From: Hwangdonia seohaensis | GTDB taxonomy: Bacteria; Bacteroidota; Bacteroidia; Flavobacteriales; Flavobacteriaceae | Assembly: GCF_031932625.1 (NCBI RefSeq) | Contig: NZ_JAVSCK010000002.1 | Location: 1 to 64,000 of the forward strand | DNA: 64,000 nt | Reading direction: 5' to 3' | Shown: positions 35,970-44,476 of the stretch, piece after piece | Layout: every line of letters begins with the position of its first letter | Position numbering within the stretch: the stretch's first letter is position 1 | Translations under genes and position numbers: made by a program | Notes under the pieces: model-generated | The model's input: the letters and a program-made list of their open reading frames with translations, nothing else | Told to the model about the DNA's origin: nothing | The model's database searches: none

Positions 35970-38000
35970 ATGAAAAACTTAGTGGTTCTTTTTTTGTTTT
36001 TTATTGGTTTTTTTGGGTTCTCTCAACAAGCTGAATATGTTGATTTTAAAAGTGCTAAAGCTGAAATTGTTTTTGGGGATTTAAAGAAAAAAGAACTTAG
36101 GGGACGTGTTACTTATGAATTTGAAATTTTAAAAAATATCGATTCCATTTTTATTGATGCTAAAGATTTTGACAACATTAAATACCAATTAGATGAACGG
36201 TTTGAAGATAGCTTGTACAACGGAAAACAGCTGATTATAAAACATCCTTTTAAAGCAAATGGTAAACATAAAATTGATGTTATTTGGAAAACGACCCCTA
36301 AAAAAGCCATGTATTTTATTGATTGGGAAAATGAAAGCGGTGATTTCGAGAACCTCAATCACCAAAAAGGGCAGGTGTGGACGCAAGGACAAGGCAAATA
36401 CACGAGTAATTGGCTGCCGAGTATTGACGATATGAATGAAAAGATTGAATTCGATTTATCTATCACTTTTCAAAATGATTATCAGGTAATTTCTAATGGG
36501 AAATTAACAGATAAACGAATCAACAAATCGGCTACTACATGGCACTACGATATGCAAAAACCCATGTCGAGCTACTTAGTCGCTTTGGCTATTGGCAAAT
36601 ACGATAAAAAGGTTCAATACTCAAAAAGCGGTATTTCTTTGGAAATGTATTATTATCCGGAAGATTCTTTAAAGTTCGAGCCTACCTATCGTTACACTAG
36701 GCAGATGTTCGATTTTCTGGAAGAGGAAATCGGTGTGCCGTATCCTTGGCAAAACTACAAACAAGTGCCCGTAAAAGATTTTCTGTATGCCGGAATGGAA
36801 AACACGGGAACTACCATTTTTGCGGATTCTTTTGTGATAGATTCCATTGGGTTTGTCGATAAAAACTACGTAAACGTCAATGCGCACGAATTAGCGCACC
36901 AGTGGTTTGGCAATTTGGTTACGGCAAAATCCGGCACGCACCATTGGCTCCAAGAGGGTTTTGCAACCTATTACGCGTTATTGGCAGAACGCGATATTTT
37001 TGGAGACGATTATTACTATTGGCGATTATACGAATACGCTCAAGAATTGTTAGAACAAGATAAAGCAGGAGGAAGCACCTCGCTTTTAGACCCAAAATCG
37101 AGTAGCACAACATTTTATAAAAAAGGTGCTTGGGTGTTGCATATTTTAAGAGAACGTGTTGGTGATAAGGCTTTTAAGAAGGCAATTAAGAACTATTTAA
37201 AGAAGCATCAATTTAAAAATGTTGAAACCAATGATTTTATAAATGAAGTTGAAAAGGCTAGTGGAGAGGATTTGACTACGTTTGTTGAGTTTTGGCTTAA
37301 AAGTAAAAGCCTTAATTACGATGAAATAGAGAAAAGATTTTTTGCGAATATCATTTTAAATAATTTAACACATAGTGGTTATCCGGTATCTTTTGACAGA
37401 TATTATTCAATTGACTGTGATGGTTACCCTGAAGCTTGTAAAACAATATTATTGGTTACAAGTGATGAGTTTTTGAAGGGAAGGATAGTAGAGCAATTAG
37501 GAAGCAATATTTCTAAATCTACATTTTTTAATAAAAGTTTAAAAGTCCGTCAAGCCATAGCTAGAACAATGCGTGAAATCCCTTTGGAATTAAAAGCAGA
37601 CTACGAATCGCTTTTAAATGATAAATCTTATATCACCATAGAAATAGCACTATTCAATTTATGGAATAATTTCCCAAAAGACCAAAAGAAATATCTAAAT
37701 AAAACAAAAGGAATTATCGGTTTTAGCGATAAAAATGTGAGAATGCTGTGGTTGACTTTGGCTTTAATAAGCGATGATTTTGAGCCAGAAAACAATCAAC
37801 TTTACTATAATGAGTTGTTGGATTACTCAGGTTCTAAATACGGTTTTGAAGTCAGAATGAATGCGTTTCGCTATTTGGCATGGATACAGTCTTGTGGAGA
37901 TGATTGTCAAGAAAATTTAAAAGAAGCCACCGCGCATCATAATTGGCGGTTTTCAAAGTTTGCAAAAGATTTACTGAAAAACATGGCTGTTAAAAACTAG
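35970..38000 (+). CDS. M1-family zinc aminopeptidase
   Basis: 676 aa with a signal peptide (MKNLVVLFLFF to GFSQ). N-terminal beta-sandwich, then a thermolysin-like catalytic domain: GMENTG exopeptidase motif and HELAHQWFGNLVTAKSGTHHWLQEGFATYY. This supplies His306, Glu307, His310 and the third ligand Glu329. A helical C-terminal half with HEAT-like packing follows. Removes N-terminal residues from peptides, probably in the periplasm or at the surface, for nutrition or protein turnover. An ATG 30 codons upstream overlaps recG and would spoil the signal peptide; I reject it. Confidence 0.94.
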   Translation: MKNLVVLFLFFIGFFGFSQQAEYVDFKSAKAEIVFGDLKKKELRGRVTYEFEILKNIDSIFIDAKDFDNIKYQLDERFEDSLYNGKQLIIKHPFKANGKHKIDVIWKTTPKKAMYFIDWENESGDFENLNHQKGQVWTQGQGKYTSNWLPSIDDMNEKIEFDLSITFQNDYQVISNGKLTDKRINKSATTWHYDMQKPMSSYLVALAIGKYDKKVQYSKSGISLEMYYYPEDSLKFEPTYRYTRQMFDFLEEEIGVPYPWQNYKQVPVKDFLYAGMENTGTTIFADSFVIDSIGFVDKNYVNVNAHELAHQWFGNLVTAKSGTHHWLQEGFATYYALLAERDIFGDDYYYWRLYEYAQELLEQDKAGGSTSLLDPKSSSTTFYKKGAWVLHILRERVGDKAFKKAIKNYLKKHQFKNVETNDFINEVEKASGEDLTTFVEFWLKSKSLNYDEIEKRFFANIILNNLTHSGYPVSFDRYYSIDCDGYPEACKTILLVTSDEFLKGRIVEQLGSNISKSTFFNKSLKVRQAIARTMREIPLELKADYESLLNDKSYITIEIALFNLWNNFPKDQKKYLNKTKGIIGFSDKNVRMLWLTLALISDDFEPENNQLYYNELLDYSGSKYGFEVRMNAFRYLAWIQSCGDDCQENLKEATAHHNWRFSKFAKDLLKNMAVKN

Positions 38001-38039
38001 ATTGCAATAAAGTTCTGCATTGCGAATCCTACTTTTTGA

Positions 38040-38070
38040 GCCTGCACTTAGCGCAGTCGAACTGAGGCAA
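38040..38070 (-). repeat. Dispersed intergenic repeat, copy 1
   Basis: Read on the minus strand it contains TTCGACTGCGCTAAGTGC. Close relatives lie at 58450-58473 (TTCGACTGCGCTCAGTG) and, more diverged, at 62821-62852. All sit between genes. Confidence 0.6.
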
Positions 38071-38222
38071 TTTGTTCAATTTTGTTGTTAATGATTATTT
38101 GGTTTTTCTACAAAACCCCCATTATCGGGGATGTAATTTTTTTCACACCCGTACCACATAACTTTAATTTGATTATTTCCTTTATGTCTTCGTTCTTATT
38201 TATATTTACATTAAAAAATAAA

Positions 38223-39125
38223 ATGAGAGCATTGGTCATTTCGGGAGGAGGTAGTAAAGGCGCATTTGCAGGTGGCGTTGCTCAGTATTTAATTGAAGAT
38301 TTAAAACGGCAATATCAATTGTTTATAGGCACTTCAACAGGGAGTTTGTTGGTGTCGCATTTGGCGCTTAACAAAATAGATAAAATAAAAAGTGTTTACA
38401 CCAATGTAACAACCGATAGTATTTTTGATGTTTGCCCTTTTGTAATCAAGAAAAAACACGGTGTACAAAACATAGGAATTAGGCATTTAAGCGTCGTTTT
38501 AAACTTTATTAGAGGAAGCAAAACCTTTGGTGAAAGTTATAGCTTAAGACGATTGATTAAGGAAACCTTGTTAAAAGAAGAGTTTTTGGAATTAAAAAAT
38601 TCGGGTTTGGATATTGTGGTCACGGTTTCTAATTTATCGCTCAATCAGGTCGAGTACAAATCCTTAAAAGAATTTGATTACTTAGAGTTTATAGATTGGA
38701 TTTGGGTATCGTGCAATTACACCCCATTTATGAGTTTGTACAAAATAAATGGATGCGAATATGCCGATGGTGGTATGGGAAATATGGTGCCCATTGAAGA
38801 AGCCATTCGTCGCGGTGCGAAAGAAGTCGATGCCATTATTTTACAAACCGAAACGACGCTATTAAACAGAATGCCCTCAAAAAATCCCTTTTCATTAATT
38901 ACAAATATGTTTGGTTTTATGCTCGATCGTATTGAGTCGCAAAATATAAAAATCGGTAAGTTTGTAGCATCGCACAATAACGCAATCATTAATTTTTATT
39001 ATGCGCCAACGGTTTTAACCACAAATTCATTGATATTTGACAAAGAAAAAATGACGGAATGGTGGCAGGGTGGATATAATTTCGCCAAATTTAAAAATGA
39101 AGAACTTAACCAGATAGAAAATTAA
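38223..39125 (+). CDS. Patatin-like phospholipase (first of a tandem pair)
   Basis: 301 aa from the ATG at 38223. Oxyanion loop GGGSKGAFAGG, nucleophile Ser38 in GTSTGS (a Gly-x-Ser-x-Gly variant), and catalytic Asp182 in YADGGMG. This is the Ser-Asp dyad of patatin/ExoU lipid acyl hydrolases. A frame opening 47 codons upstream adds only a hydrophobic, low-quality extension, and the family begins directly before the glycine-rich loop. It is followed after 2 bases by a paralogue of the same length and motif positions. Both are cytoplasmic by sequence, so membrane-lipid turnover is likely. Confidence 0.9.
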   Translation: MRALVISGGGSKGAFAGGVAQYLIEDLKRQYQLFIGTSTGSLLVSHLALNKIDKIKSVYTNVTTDSIFDVCPFVIKKKHGVQNIGIRHLSVVLNFIRGSKTFGESYSLRRLIKETLLKEEFLELKNSGLDIVVTVSNLSLNQVEYKSLKEFDYLEFIDWIWVSCNYTPFMSLYKINGCEYADGGMGNMVPIEEAIRRGAKEVDAIILQTETTLLNRMPSKNPFSLITNMFGFMLDRIESQNIKIGKFVASHNNAIINFYYAPTVLTTNSLIFDKEKMTEWWQGGYNFAKFKNEELNQIEN

Positions 39126-39127
39126 AT

Positions 39128-40051
39128 ATGAAAGCATTGGTCATTTCCGGAGGAGGTAGTAAAGGCGCTTACGCGGGCGGTGTTGCCGAATATTTAATTA
39201 AAGAAGAGGGTAGGGAATACGATATGTATTTAGGAACATCTACCGGAAGCTTGTTGATTCCGCACTTGGCAGTTGGAAAGATTGATAAAATCCATCAGGT
39301 ATTTACCAATGTCAACCAAAGCAATATTTTTAGTGTAAATCCATTTGTGGTTCGTAAAAAAGGAGACAGGGAGTTTGTGTCGATAGACTTTATAAATTCA
39401 CTTTGGCAATTTATAAAGATGAAACGGACCTTTGGCGAAAGTAAAGCGTTGAGGCGTTATTTGAAAAAACATTTTACCTACGATGAATTTAAATTGATAC
39501 GTGAAACCAAAGACGATGTGGTGGTTACGGTTTCCAATCTTTCTAAAAACCGAGTGGAATATAAATCGATAAAAGACTTTAATTATGAAGAGTTTTGCGA
39601 TTGGATTTGGATTTCGTGCAATTACATTCCTTTTATGTCTTTGGTAAAAAAGAACGGCTTCGAATATGCCGATGGTGCTTTTGGATGTGTGGTGCCCATT
39701 CGTGAAGCTATTTTAAGAGGCGCCACAGAAATTGATGCCATTATTTTGGAATCTGAAAGTATGGCGTATAATAAAGTGCTTGGGAAAAATCCCTTTTCTT
39801 TAATGCTGAATTTATTTGGACATCTATTGGATCAGGTCGAGCGCAGTGATATTCTTATAGGAAAATTGGCAGCAAAAAATAAAGACGTAAAGCTTAACTT
39901 GTATTATACGCCATCAAAACTTACTGAAAACTCTTTGATTTTCAATAAAAAATTAATGACATCTTGGTGGCAACAAGGTTATTTTTATGCCAAGCAAAAA
40001 GCCGAGGAAGCGCGTTCTAATGAGTTACGCATGCAAGACAGCTTACCATAA
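39128..40051 (+). CDS. Patatin-like phospholipase (second of a tandem pair)
   Basis: 307 aa. GGGSKGAYAGG, Ser38 in GTSTGS, and Asp182 in YADGAFG occupy the same positions as in the upstream gene, and the two proteins align along their whole length. This is a local gene duplication. Both keep the dyad, so they may have different lipid or acyl preferences. The last 9 bases overlap the end of a convergent gene. Confidence 0.91.
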   Translation: MKALVISGGGSKGAYAGGVAEYLIKEEGREYDMYLGTSTGSLLIPHLAVGKIDKIHQVFTNVNQSNIFSVNPFVVRKKGDREFVSIDFINSLWQFIKMKRTFGESKALRRYLKKHFTYDEFKLIRETKDDVVVTVSNLSKNRVEYKSIKDFNYEEFCDWIWISCNYIPFMSLVKKNGFEYADGAFGCVVPIREAILRGATEIDAIILESESMAYNKVLGKNPFSLMLNLFGHLLDQVERSDILIGKLAAKNKDVKLNLYYTPSKLTENSLIFNKKLMTSWWQQGYFYAKQKAEEARSNELRMQDSLP

Positions 40052-40564
40052 ATCTGAAACCTCTTCTTTTATAAAAGACAAGGCTGCATCGCTTGGTGCC
40101 CGTCGTTCCATCATTTCGGTTAAAACCACTTCCCTTAGTTTGTTGGCGGTATCGGTTTTTTCGAGTAAGCTCGCTTTTCGTATCAATTGAATCGTGGCGC
40201 TTTTTGCAGCTGAAATAATGCTCCAACATTTCTCGCTCACATAAATTTGCTGCGATAAATTGTGCTCCATTTCTTGTTCAATATTTTGTATAAGTAACTG
40301 CTCGTAATCATCTTTATTTGAAGTAATTGGTGATACTCGAATCATTAATTTGTTGGGTGAAATCCGCTCTAAAAATAAAGCGAGTCTTTCATAGGCTTGA
40401 AGACGTAATGGCATTGCCGATACCTGTAAATCTTTTTTCAATAAAAAGCGTCTTCGGCCATCTTCGTTTTTAGTGTGTTCTTTAAAAAAATAATAAGCAA
40501 TAAGTCCGACGATTAACGATGGAATGGCGAATAAAAATAAATCTATAATACGTTCTGCGTCCAT
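40043..40564 (-). CDS. Single-span membrane-anchored protein, DUF7935-like
   Basis: 173 aa. One N-terminal membrane span (about 8-25, LFLFAIPSLIVGLIAYYFF) followed by a helical cytoplasmic domain (LRLQAYERLALFLERISP, YVSEKCWSIISAAKSATIQLIRKAS). It matches a family seen throughout Flavobacteriia and numbered DUF7935 as I recall; the function is not known. It is convergent with the patatin pair and overlaps it by 9 bases. Confidence 0.82.
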   Translation of the reverse strand: MDAERIIDLFLFAIPSLIVGLIAYYFFKEHTKNEDGRRRFLLKKDLQVSAMPLRLQAYERLALFLERISPNKLMIRVSPITSNKDDYEQLLIQNIEQEMEHNLSQQIYVSEKCWSIISAAKSATIQLIRKASLLEKTDTANKLREVVLTEMMERRAPSDAALSFIKEEVSDLW

Positions 40565-40590
40565 AAAAATTTGAGTGGTTTTGTGTTTGG

Positions 40591-41862
40591 TTAATTATTT
40601 AAAAAATCAAAAGTAATATTTGTTAATGTTTTTACGCCTAAAAGCAAGCCACTTTCATCAATTTTAAAATCGGGTGTATGGTGGGGGAAAGCCTCAGTAT
40701 TGCCAGGTGTCATGCCGCCTAAAAAGAAATAAAACCCGGGAACAATTTCTTGGTAATACGAAAAATCCTCGCCGCCGGTTGTTGCTTTTCTTAAACGCAC
40801 GTTTTCAGTGCCAGCAACCCTTTGTAGCGTGGGTAGCATCTTATCAACTAAATCGGCATCGTTATAGGTAATTGCTGTAAAATTCTGAAAATCAATAGTA
40901 GCCTCGCCACCATAGGCTTTTGCTAAAGTGGTAACCATTTCTGTAATGCGTTTTTCAATATGCTCCCTCATTTGTGGGTCTAAAGTTCTAACCGTTCCAA
41001 TAAGTTCAGCGGTTTCTGGGATGATATTAAAGCGCGTGCCAGCGGTAATTTTCCCAACGGTAATTACTGCAGCTTCATCAACTAATTTGGATTCTCGACT
41101 GATTATGGTTTGCAAGCCATCAATAATTTTTGCCGAAATCAATATGGGGTCAACACCTTGCCACGGCCTGCCACCGTGGGTCTGTTTACCTTTAACGTTA
41201 ATTACAAAACGCTCAACCGATGCCATAATGCCGCCTTTTTTATAATGAATGGTGCCAACCTCATAATTCGACCGAATGTGCAACCCGAAAATAGCATCTA
41301 CTTTTGGGTTTTCCAGAACACCTTCTTTAATCATCAGTTTTGCGCCACCTTCTTCACCCGGTGGCGGGCCTTCTTCCGCAGGTTGAAAAATAAATTTTAC
41401 CGTGCCTTTAATTTTGTCTTTGTTTTTAGAAAGAATTTCGGCAACGCCCATTAAAATAGCCGTGTGTGTATCGTGGCCGCAAGCATGCATCACACCGGTT
41501 TCGGTATTTAAGAACGTTGTTTTCACCTCAGATTTAAACGCTAAATCATTTCTTTCGGTAACGGGCAGCCCATCAATATCGGCACGTAGGGCAATTACTT
41601 TTCCGGGTTTGTTTCCTTTTAAAATAGCCACCACGCCCGTATGCGCCACACCGGTTTTAACTTCTAATCCTAAGCTTTTTAAATGGTTTGCAATGGTTTC
41701 GGCAGTTTTAAATTCCCTATTTGAAAGTTCGGGGTTTTCATGGAAATGTCTGCGCCATTCAATCACTTTTTCTTCAATATCTATAAATTGTTGTTCTAAC
41801 TTATGTTGACTGAAAGATTTAAAAATTCCAAAGAAAACACATATTAAAAAGAGATATTTCAT
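40591..41862 (-). CDS. Exported M20 amidohydrolase
   Basis: 423 aa. Signal peptide, then an M20D-type fold with HACGHDTHTAILMG (metal ligands), FIFQPAEEGPPPGEEGGAKLM (base and ligand glutamates), a dimerisation insert (GKQTHGGRPWQGVDP) and FPHHTPDFKID near the end. Relatives hydrolyse N-acyl amino acids, hippurate or indole-acetyl amino acids; which one is not decidable here. Export suggests action in the periplasm. It stands alone on the minus strand. Confidence 0.93.
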   Translation of the reverse strand: MKYLFLICVFFGIFKSFSQHKLEQQFIDIEEKVIEWRRHFHENPELSNREFKTAETIANHLKSLGLEVKTGVAHTGVVAILKGNKPGKVIALRADIDGLPVTERNDLAFKSEVKTTFLNTETGVMHACGHDTHTAILMGVAEILSKNKDKIKGTVKFIFQPAEEGPPPGEEGGAKLMIKEGVLENPKVDAIFGLHIRSNYEVGTIHYKKGGIMASVERFVINVKGKQTHGGRPWQGVDPILISAKIIDGLQTIISRESKLVDEAAVITVGKITAGTRFNIIPETAELIGTVRTLDPQMREHIEKRITEMVTTLAKAYGGEATIDFQNFTAITYNDADLVDKMLPTLQRVAGTENVRLRKATTGGEDFSYYQEIVPGFYFFLGGMTPGNTEAFPHHTPDFKIDESGLLLGVKTLTNITFDFLNN

Positions 41863-42015
41863 ATTTAAAGGCTAGCGTATTTTAAAAATTCAAGCCTAAA
41901 GATATTCAAAAATTAATTAAAGCAGATATAAGTGTTAATTGTTTATAATTATTGATAATTCAGCTTCGGTTAAAGCCTAACAATGGTTAATTTCACAGCT
42001 TAAAATGAAAATGAA

Positions 42016-44361
42016 TTGGACAAGTATTTAAATCAGTTAAACGACGCGCAATTAGAGCCCACTATTCAAATTGAAGGCCCCATGATAGTTATCGCCGGTG
42101 CAGGTTCCGGTAAAACGCGTGTGCTTACGTATCGCATTGCCTATATGATGAGTAAGGGGATTGACCCTTTTAATATTTTGTCGTTAACCTTTACCAATAA
42201 AGCGGCGCGCGAAATGAAAGAGCGTATCGCCACCATAGTAGGCGCCAGTGAAGCGAAGAATTTATGGATGGGCACCTTTCACTCGGTGTTTGCCAGAATT
42301 TTACGCTCGGAGGCTGATAAGTTGGGCTACCCGAGCAATTTCACGATTTACGATACACAGGATTCCGATAGATTGATTGCCTCGATTATTAAGGAAATGA
42401 GCCTTGATAAAGATATTTATAAATACAAACAGGTGCGCTCGCGAATTTCATCGTATAAAAATAGTTTGATAACGGTGCGCGCTTATTTTCAAAATCCAGA
42501 ACTTAAAGAAGCCGATGCTATGGCGCGCCGCCCAAGGATGGGCGATATTTACAAAGAATATGTCGAGCGTTGTTTTAAAGCGGGCGCGATGGATTTTGAT
42601 GATTTGCTTTTGAAAACCAACGAGCTTTTAACGCGTTTCCCAGAAGTTCTGGCAAAATACCAAAACCGATTTAAGTATATTTTGGTGGATGAGTACCAAG
42701 ATACCAACCATTCGCAGTATTTAATTGTGCGTGCCTTATCGGATAAATTTCAAAATATATGCGTTGTTGGTGATGATGCACAAAGTATTTACGCTTTCCG
42801 TGGCGCGAACATTAATAATATTCTGAATTTTCAGAAGGATTATGATGATGTGAAAGTATTCCGATTGGAACAAAATTACCGTTCTACAAAAAACATAGTT
42901 AATGCCGCAAATTCCATAATCGATAAAAATCAAACCAAGCTTGAAAAAATAGTTTGGACGGCCAACGACGAAGGCGAAAAAATAAAAGTGCACCGCTCCC
43001 TAACCGATGGCGATGAAGGCCGTTATGTGGCCAGTACAATTTTTGAAAACAAAATGAATCACCAATTAAAAAACAGTGATTTTGCTATTTTATACCGTAC
43101 CAACGCACAGTCGCGCGCCATTGAGGATGCGTTGCGAAAACGCGATATTAAGTATCGGATTTATGGTGGATTGTCCTTTTACCAACGCAAGGAAATAAAA
43201 GATGTGCTCTCGTATTTGCGCCTTATTATCAATCCTGCCGACGAAGAGGCTTTAAAGCGTATCATTAACTTTCCGCCACGAGGCATTGGGCAAACCACTA
43301 TGGACAAGCTTATCGTTTCGGCAAATGGTTATAACCGAACCATTTTTGAGGTGATGAAAAACATCGATAAAACCGATGTAAAAGTGAATTCGGGCACCAA
43401 AACCAAACTCCAAAATTTTGTAACGCTCATTGAAAGTTTCCAGGTTTTAAACCAAACGGCCGATGTTTTTGAATTGGCAGAACACGTAACCCGAACCAGC
43501 GGTTTAATCCGGGAATTCAATAAAGACGGTACGCCCGAAGGTGTGACCCGAATGGAGAATATCGAAGAGCTTTTAAACGGTATGAAAGATTTTGTTGAAG
43601 GCCAAAAAGAAATTGCCGATACCACCGGGAATTTAGCGGAGTTTCTAGAAGATGTGGCTTTGGCAACCGATTTGGATGCTGATAAAGGCGATGCGGACCA
43701 CGTCGCGTTAATGACGATTCACTTAGCAAAAGGATTGGAGTTTCCGTATGTGTTTATTGTGGGCTTAGAAGAAGATCTGTTCCCAAGTGCGATGAGCATG
43801 AACACACGTAGCGAACTAGAGGAGGAGCGACGCCTTTTTTATGTGGCCTTAACACGAGCTGAAAAACAAGCGTATTTAACCTATGCCTTGTCGCGGTACC
43901 GTTGGGGAAAACTAATTGATTCTGAACCCAGCCGTTTTATTGAAGAAATAGACGAGCAGTATTTGGATATTGTTACGCCTATTGAAGAACGCCGATTTAA
44001 CCCCATGTTGGATGCCGATATTTTTGGTGATGTTGAAGACTCCAAAGTCAGCCCTAATAAAATTAGATATAAACCCGCCAAAAAAGCGGTATTAAAAAAA
44101 GGAAACTCTAAAAAGCCCCAAGAAAAATTCCAGGTTACAACGCCTAAAAACTTAAAGCCTGTTGCAAAAACAGACGGAAACACCAATTTATTCGATAGTA
44201 AATTGGTGGTTGGAAATATTGTAAAGCACATCAGGTTTGGCACAGGAGAAGTATTAAAAATAGAAGGCAAAGGCGCCGATATAAAAGCTGAAATTAATTT
44301 TCAACACGGTGGCGTTAAAAAATTATTGTTGCGTTTTGCTAAGTTGGAGGTTGTTGGGTAG
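42016..44361 (+). CDS. pcrA: UvrD/PcrA-type DNA helicase
   Basis: 781 aa superfamily 1A 3'-5' helicase in repair and plasmid-type replication. Motifs in order: LNDAQLEPTIQIEGPMIVIAGAGSGKTRVL (Q motif and Walker A), LTFTNKAAREMKERI (Ia), ILVDEYQDTNHSQY (II), VVGDDAQSIYAFRGA (III), FRLEQNYRSTKNIV (IV), VALMTIHLAKGLEFP (V), EEERRLFYVALTRA (VI). A Tudor-like C-terminal piece (VGNIVKHIRFGTGEVLKIEGKG) contacts RNA polymerase in relatives. The start is a TTG at 42016; both nearby ATGs (42005, 42011) are out of frame and an in-frame TAA lies at 42001. A decayed copy of the 3' end is at 46868-47119. Confidence 0.95.
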   Translation: MDKYLNQLNDAQLEPTIQIEGPMIVIAGAGSGKTRVLTYRIAYMMSKGIDPFNILSLTFTNKAAREMKERIATIVGASEAKNLWMGTFHSVFARILRSEADKLGYPSNFTIYDTQDSDRLIASIIKEMSLDKDIYKYKQVRSRISSYKNSLITVRAYFQNPELKEADAMARRPRMGDIYKEYVERCFKAGAMDFDDLLLKTNELLTRFPEVLAKYQNRFKYILVDEYQDTNHSQYLIVRALSDKFQNICVVGDDAQSIYAFRGANINNILNFQKDYDDVKVFRLEQNYRSTKNIVNAANSIIDKNQTKLEKIVWTANDEGEKIKVHRSLTDGDEGRYVASTIFENKMNHQLKNSDFAILYRTNAQSRAIEDALRKRDIKYRIYGGLSFYQRKEIKDVLSYLRLIINPADEEALKRIINFPPRGIGQTTMDKLIVSANGYNRTIFEVMKNIDKTDVKVNSGTKTKLQNFVTLIESFQVLNQTADVFELAEHVTRTSGLIREFNKDGTPEGVTRMENIEELLNGMKDFVEGQKEIADTTGNLAEFLEDVALATDLDADKGDADHVALMTIHLAKGLEFPYVFIVGLEEDLFPSAMSMNTRSELEEERRLFYVALTRAEKQAYLTYALSRYRWGKLIDSEPSRFIEEIDEQYLDIVTPIEERRFNPMLDADIFGDVEDSKVSPNKIRYKPAKKAVLKKGNSKKPQEKFQVTTPKNLKPVAKTDGNTNLFDSKLVVGNIVKHIRFGTGEVLKIEGKGADIKAEINFQHGGVKKLLLRFAKLEVVG

Positions 44362-44476
44362 TGATTGTGTTGAGTTGGTGAGAGTTGTGGATATAAACTG
44401 TATTAAGCAATTTTTTATATAAGTCGTATTAATCCGAAAATCACATATTGTAATATCGGAAAAATAAATATACCGT

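Noticed and set aside
38082..38222. Upstream ATG for the first patatin gene
   Set aside because: The added 47 residues are not patatin-like; the family starts at 38223, and the second copy has the same start point.
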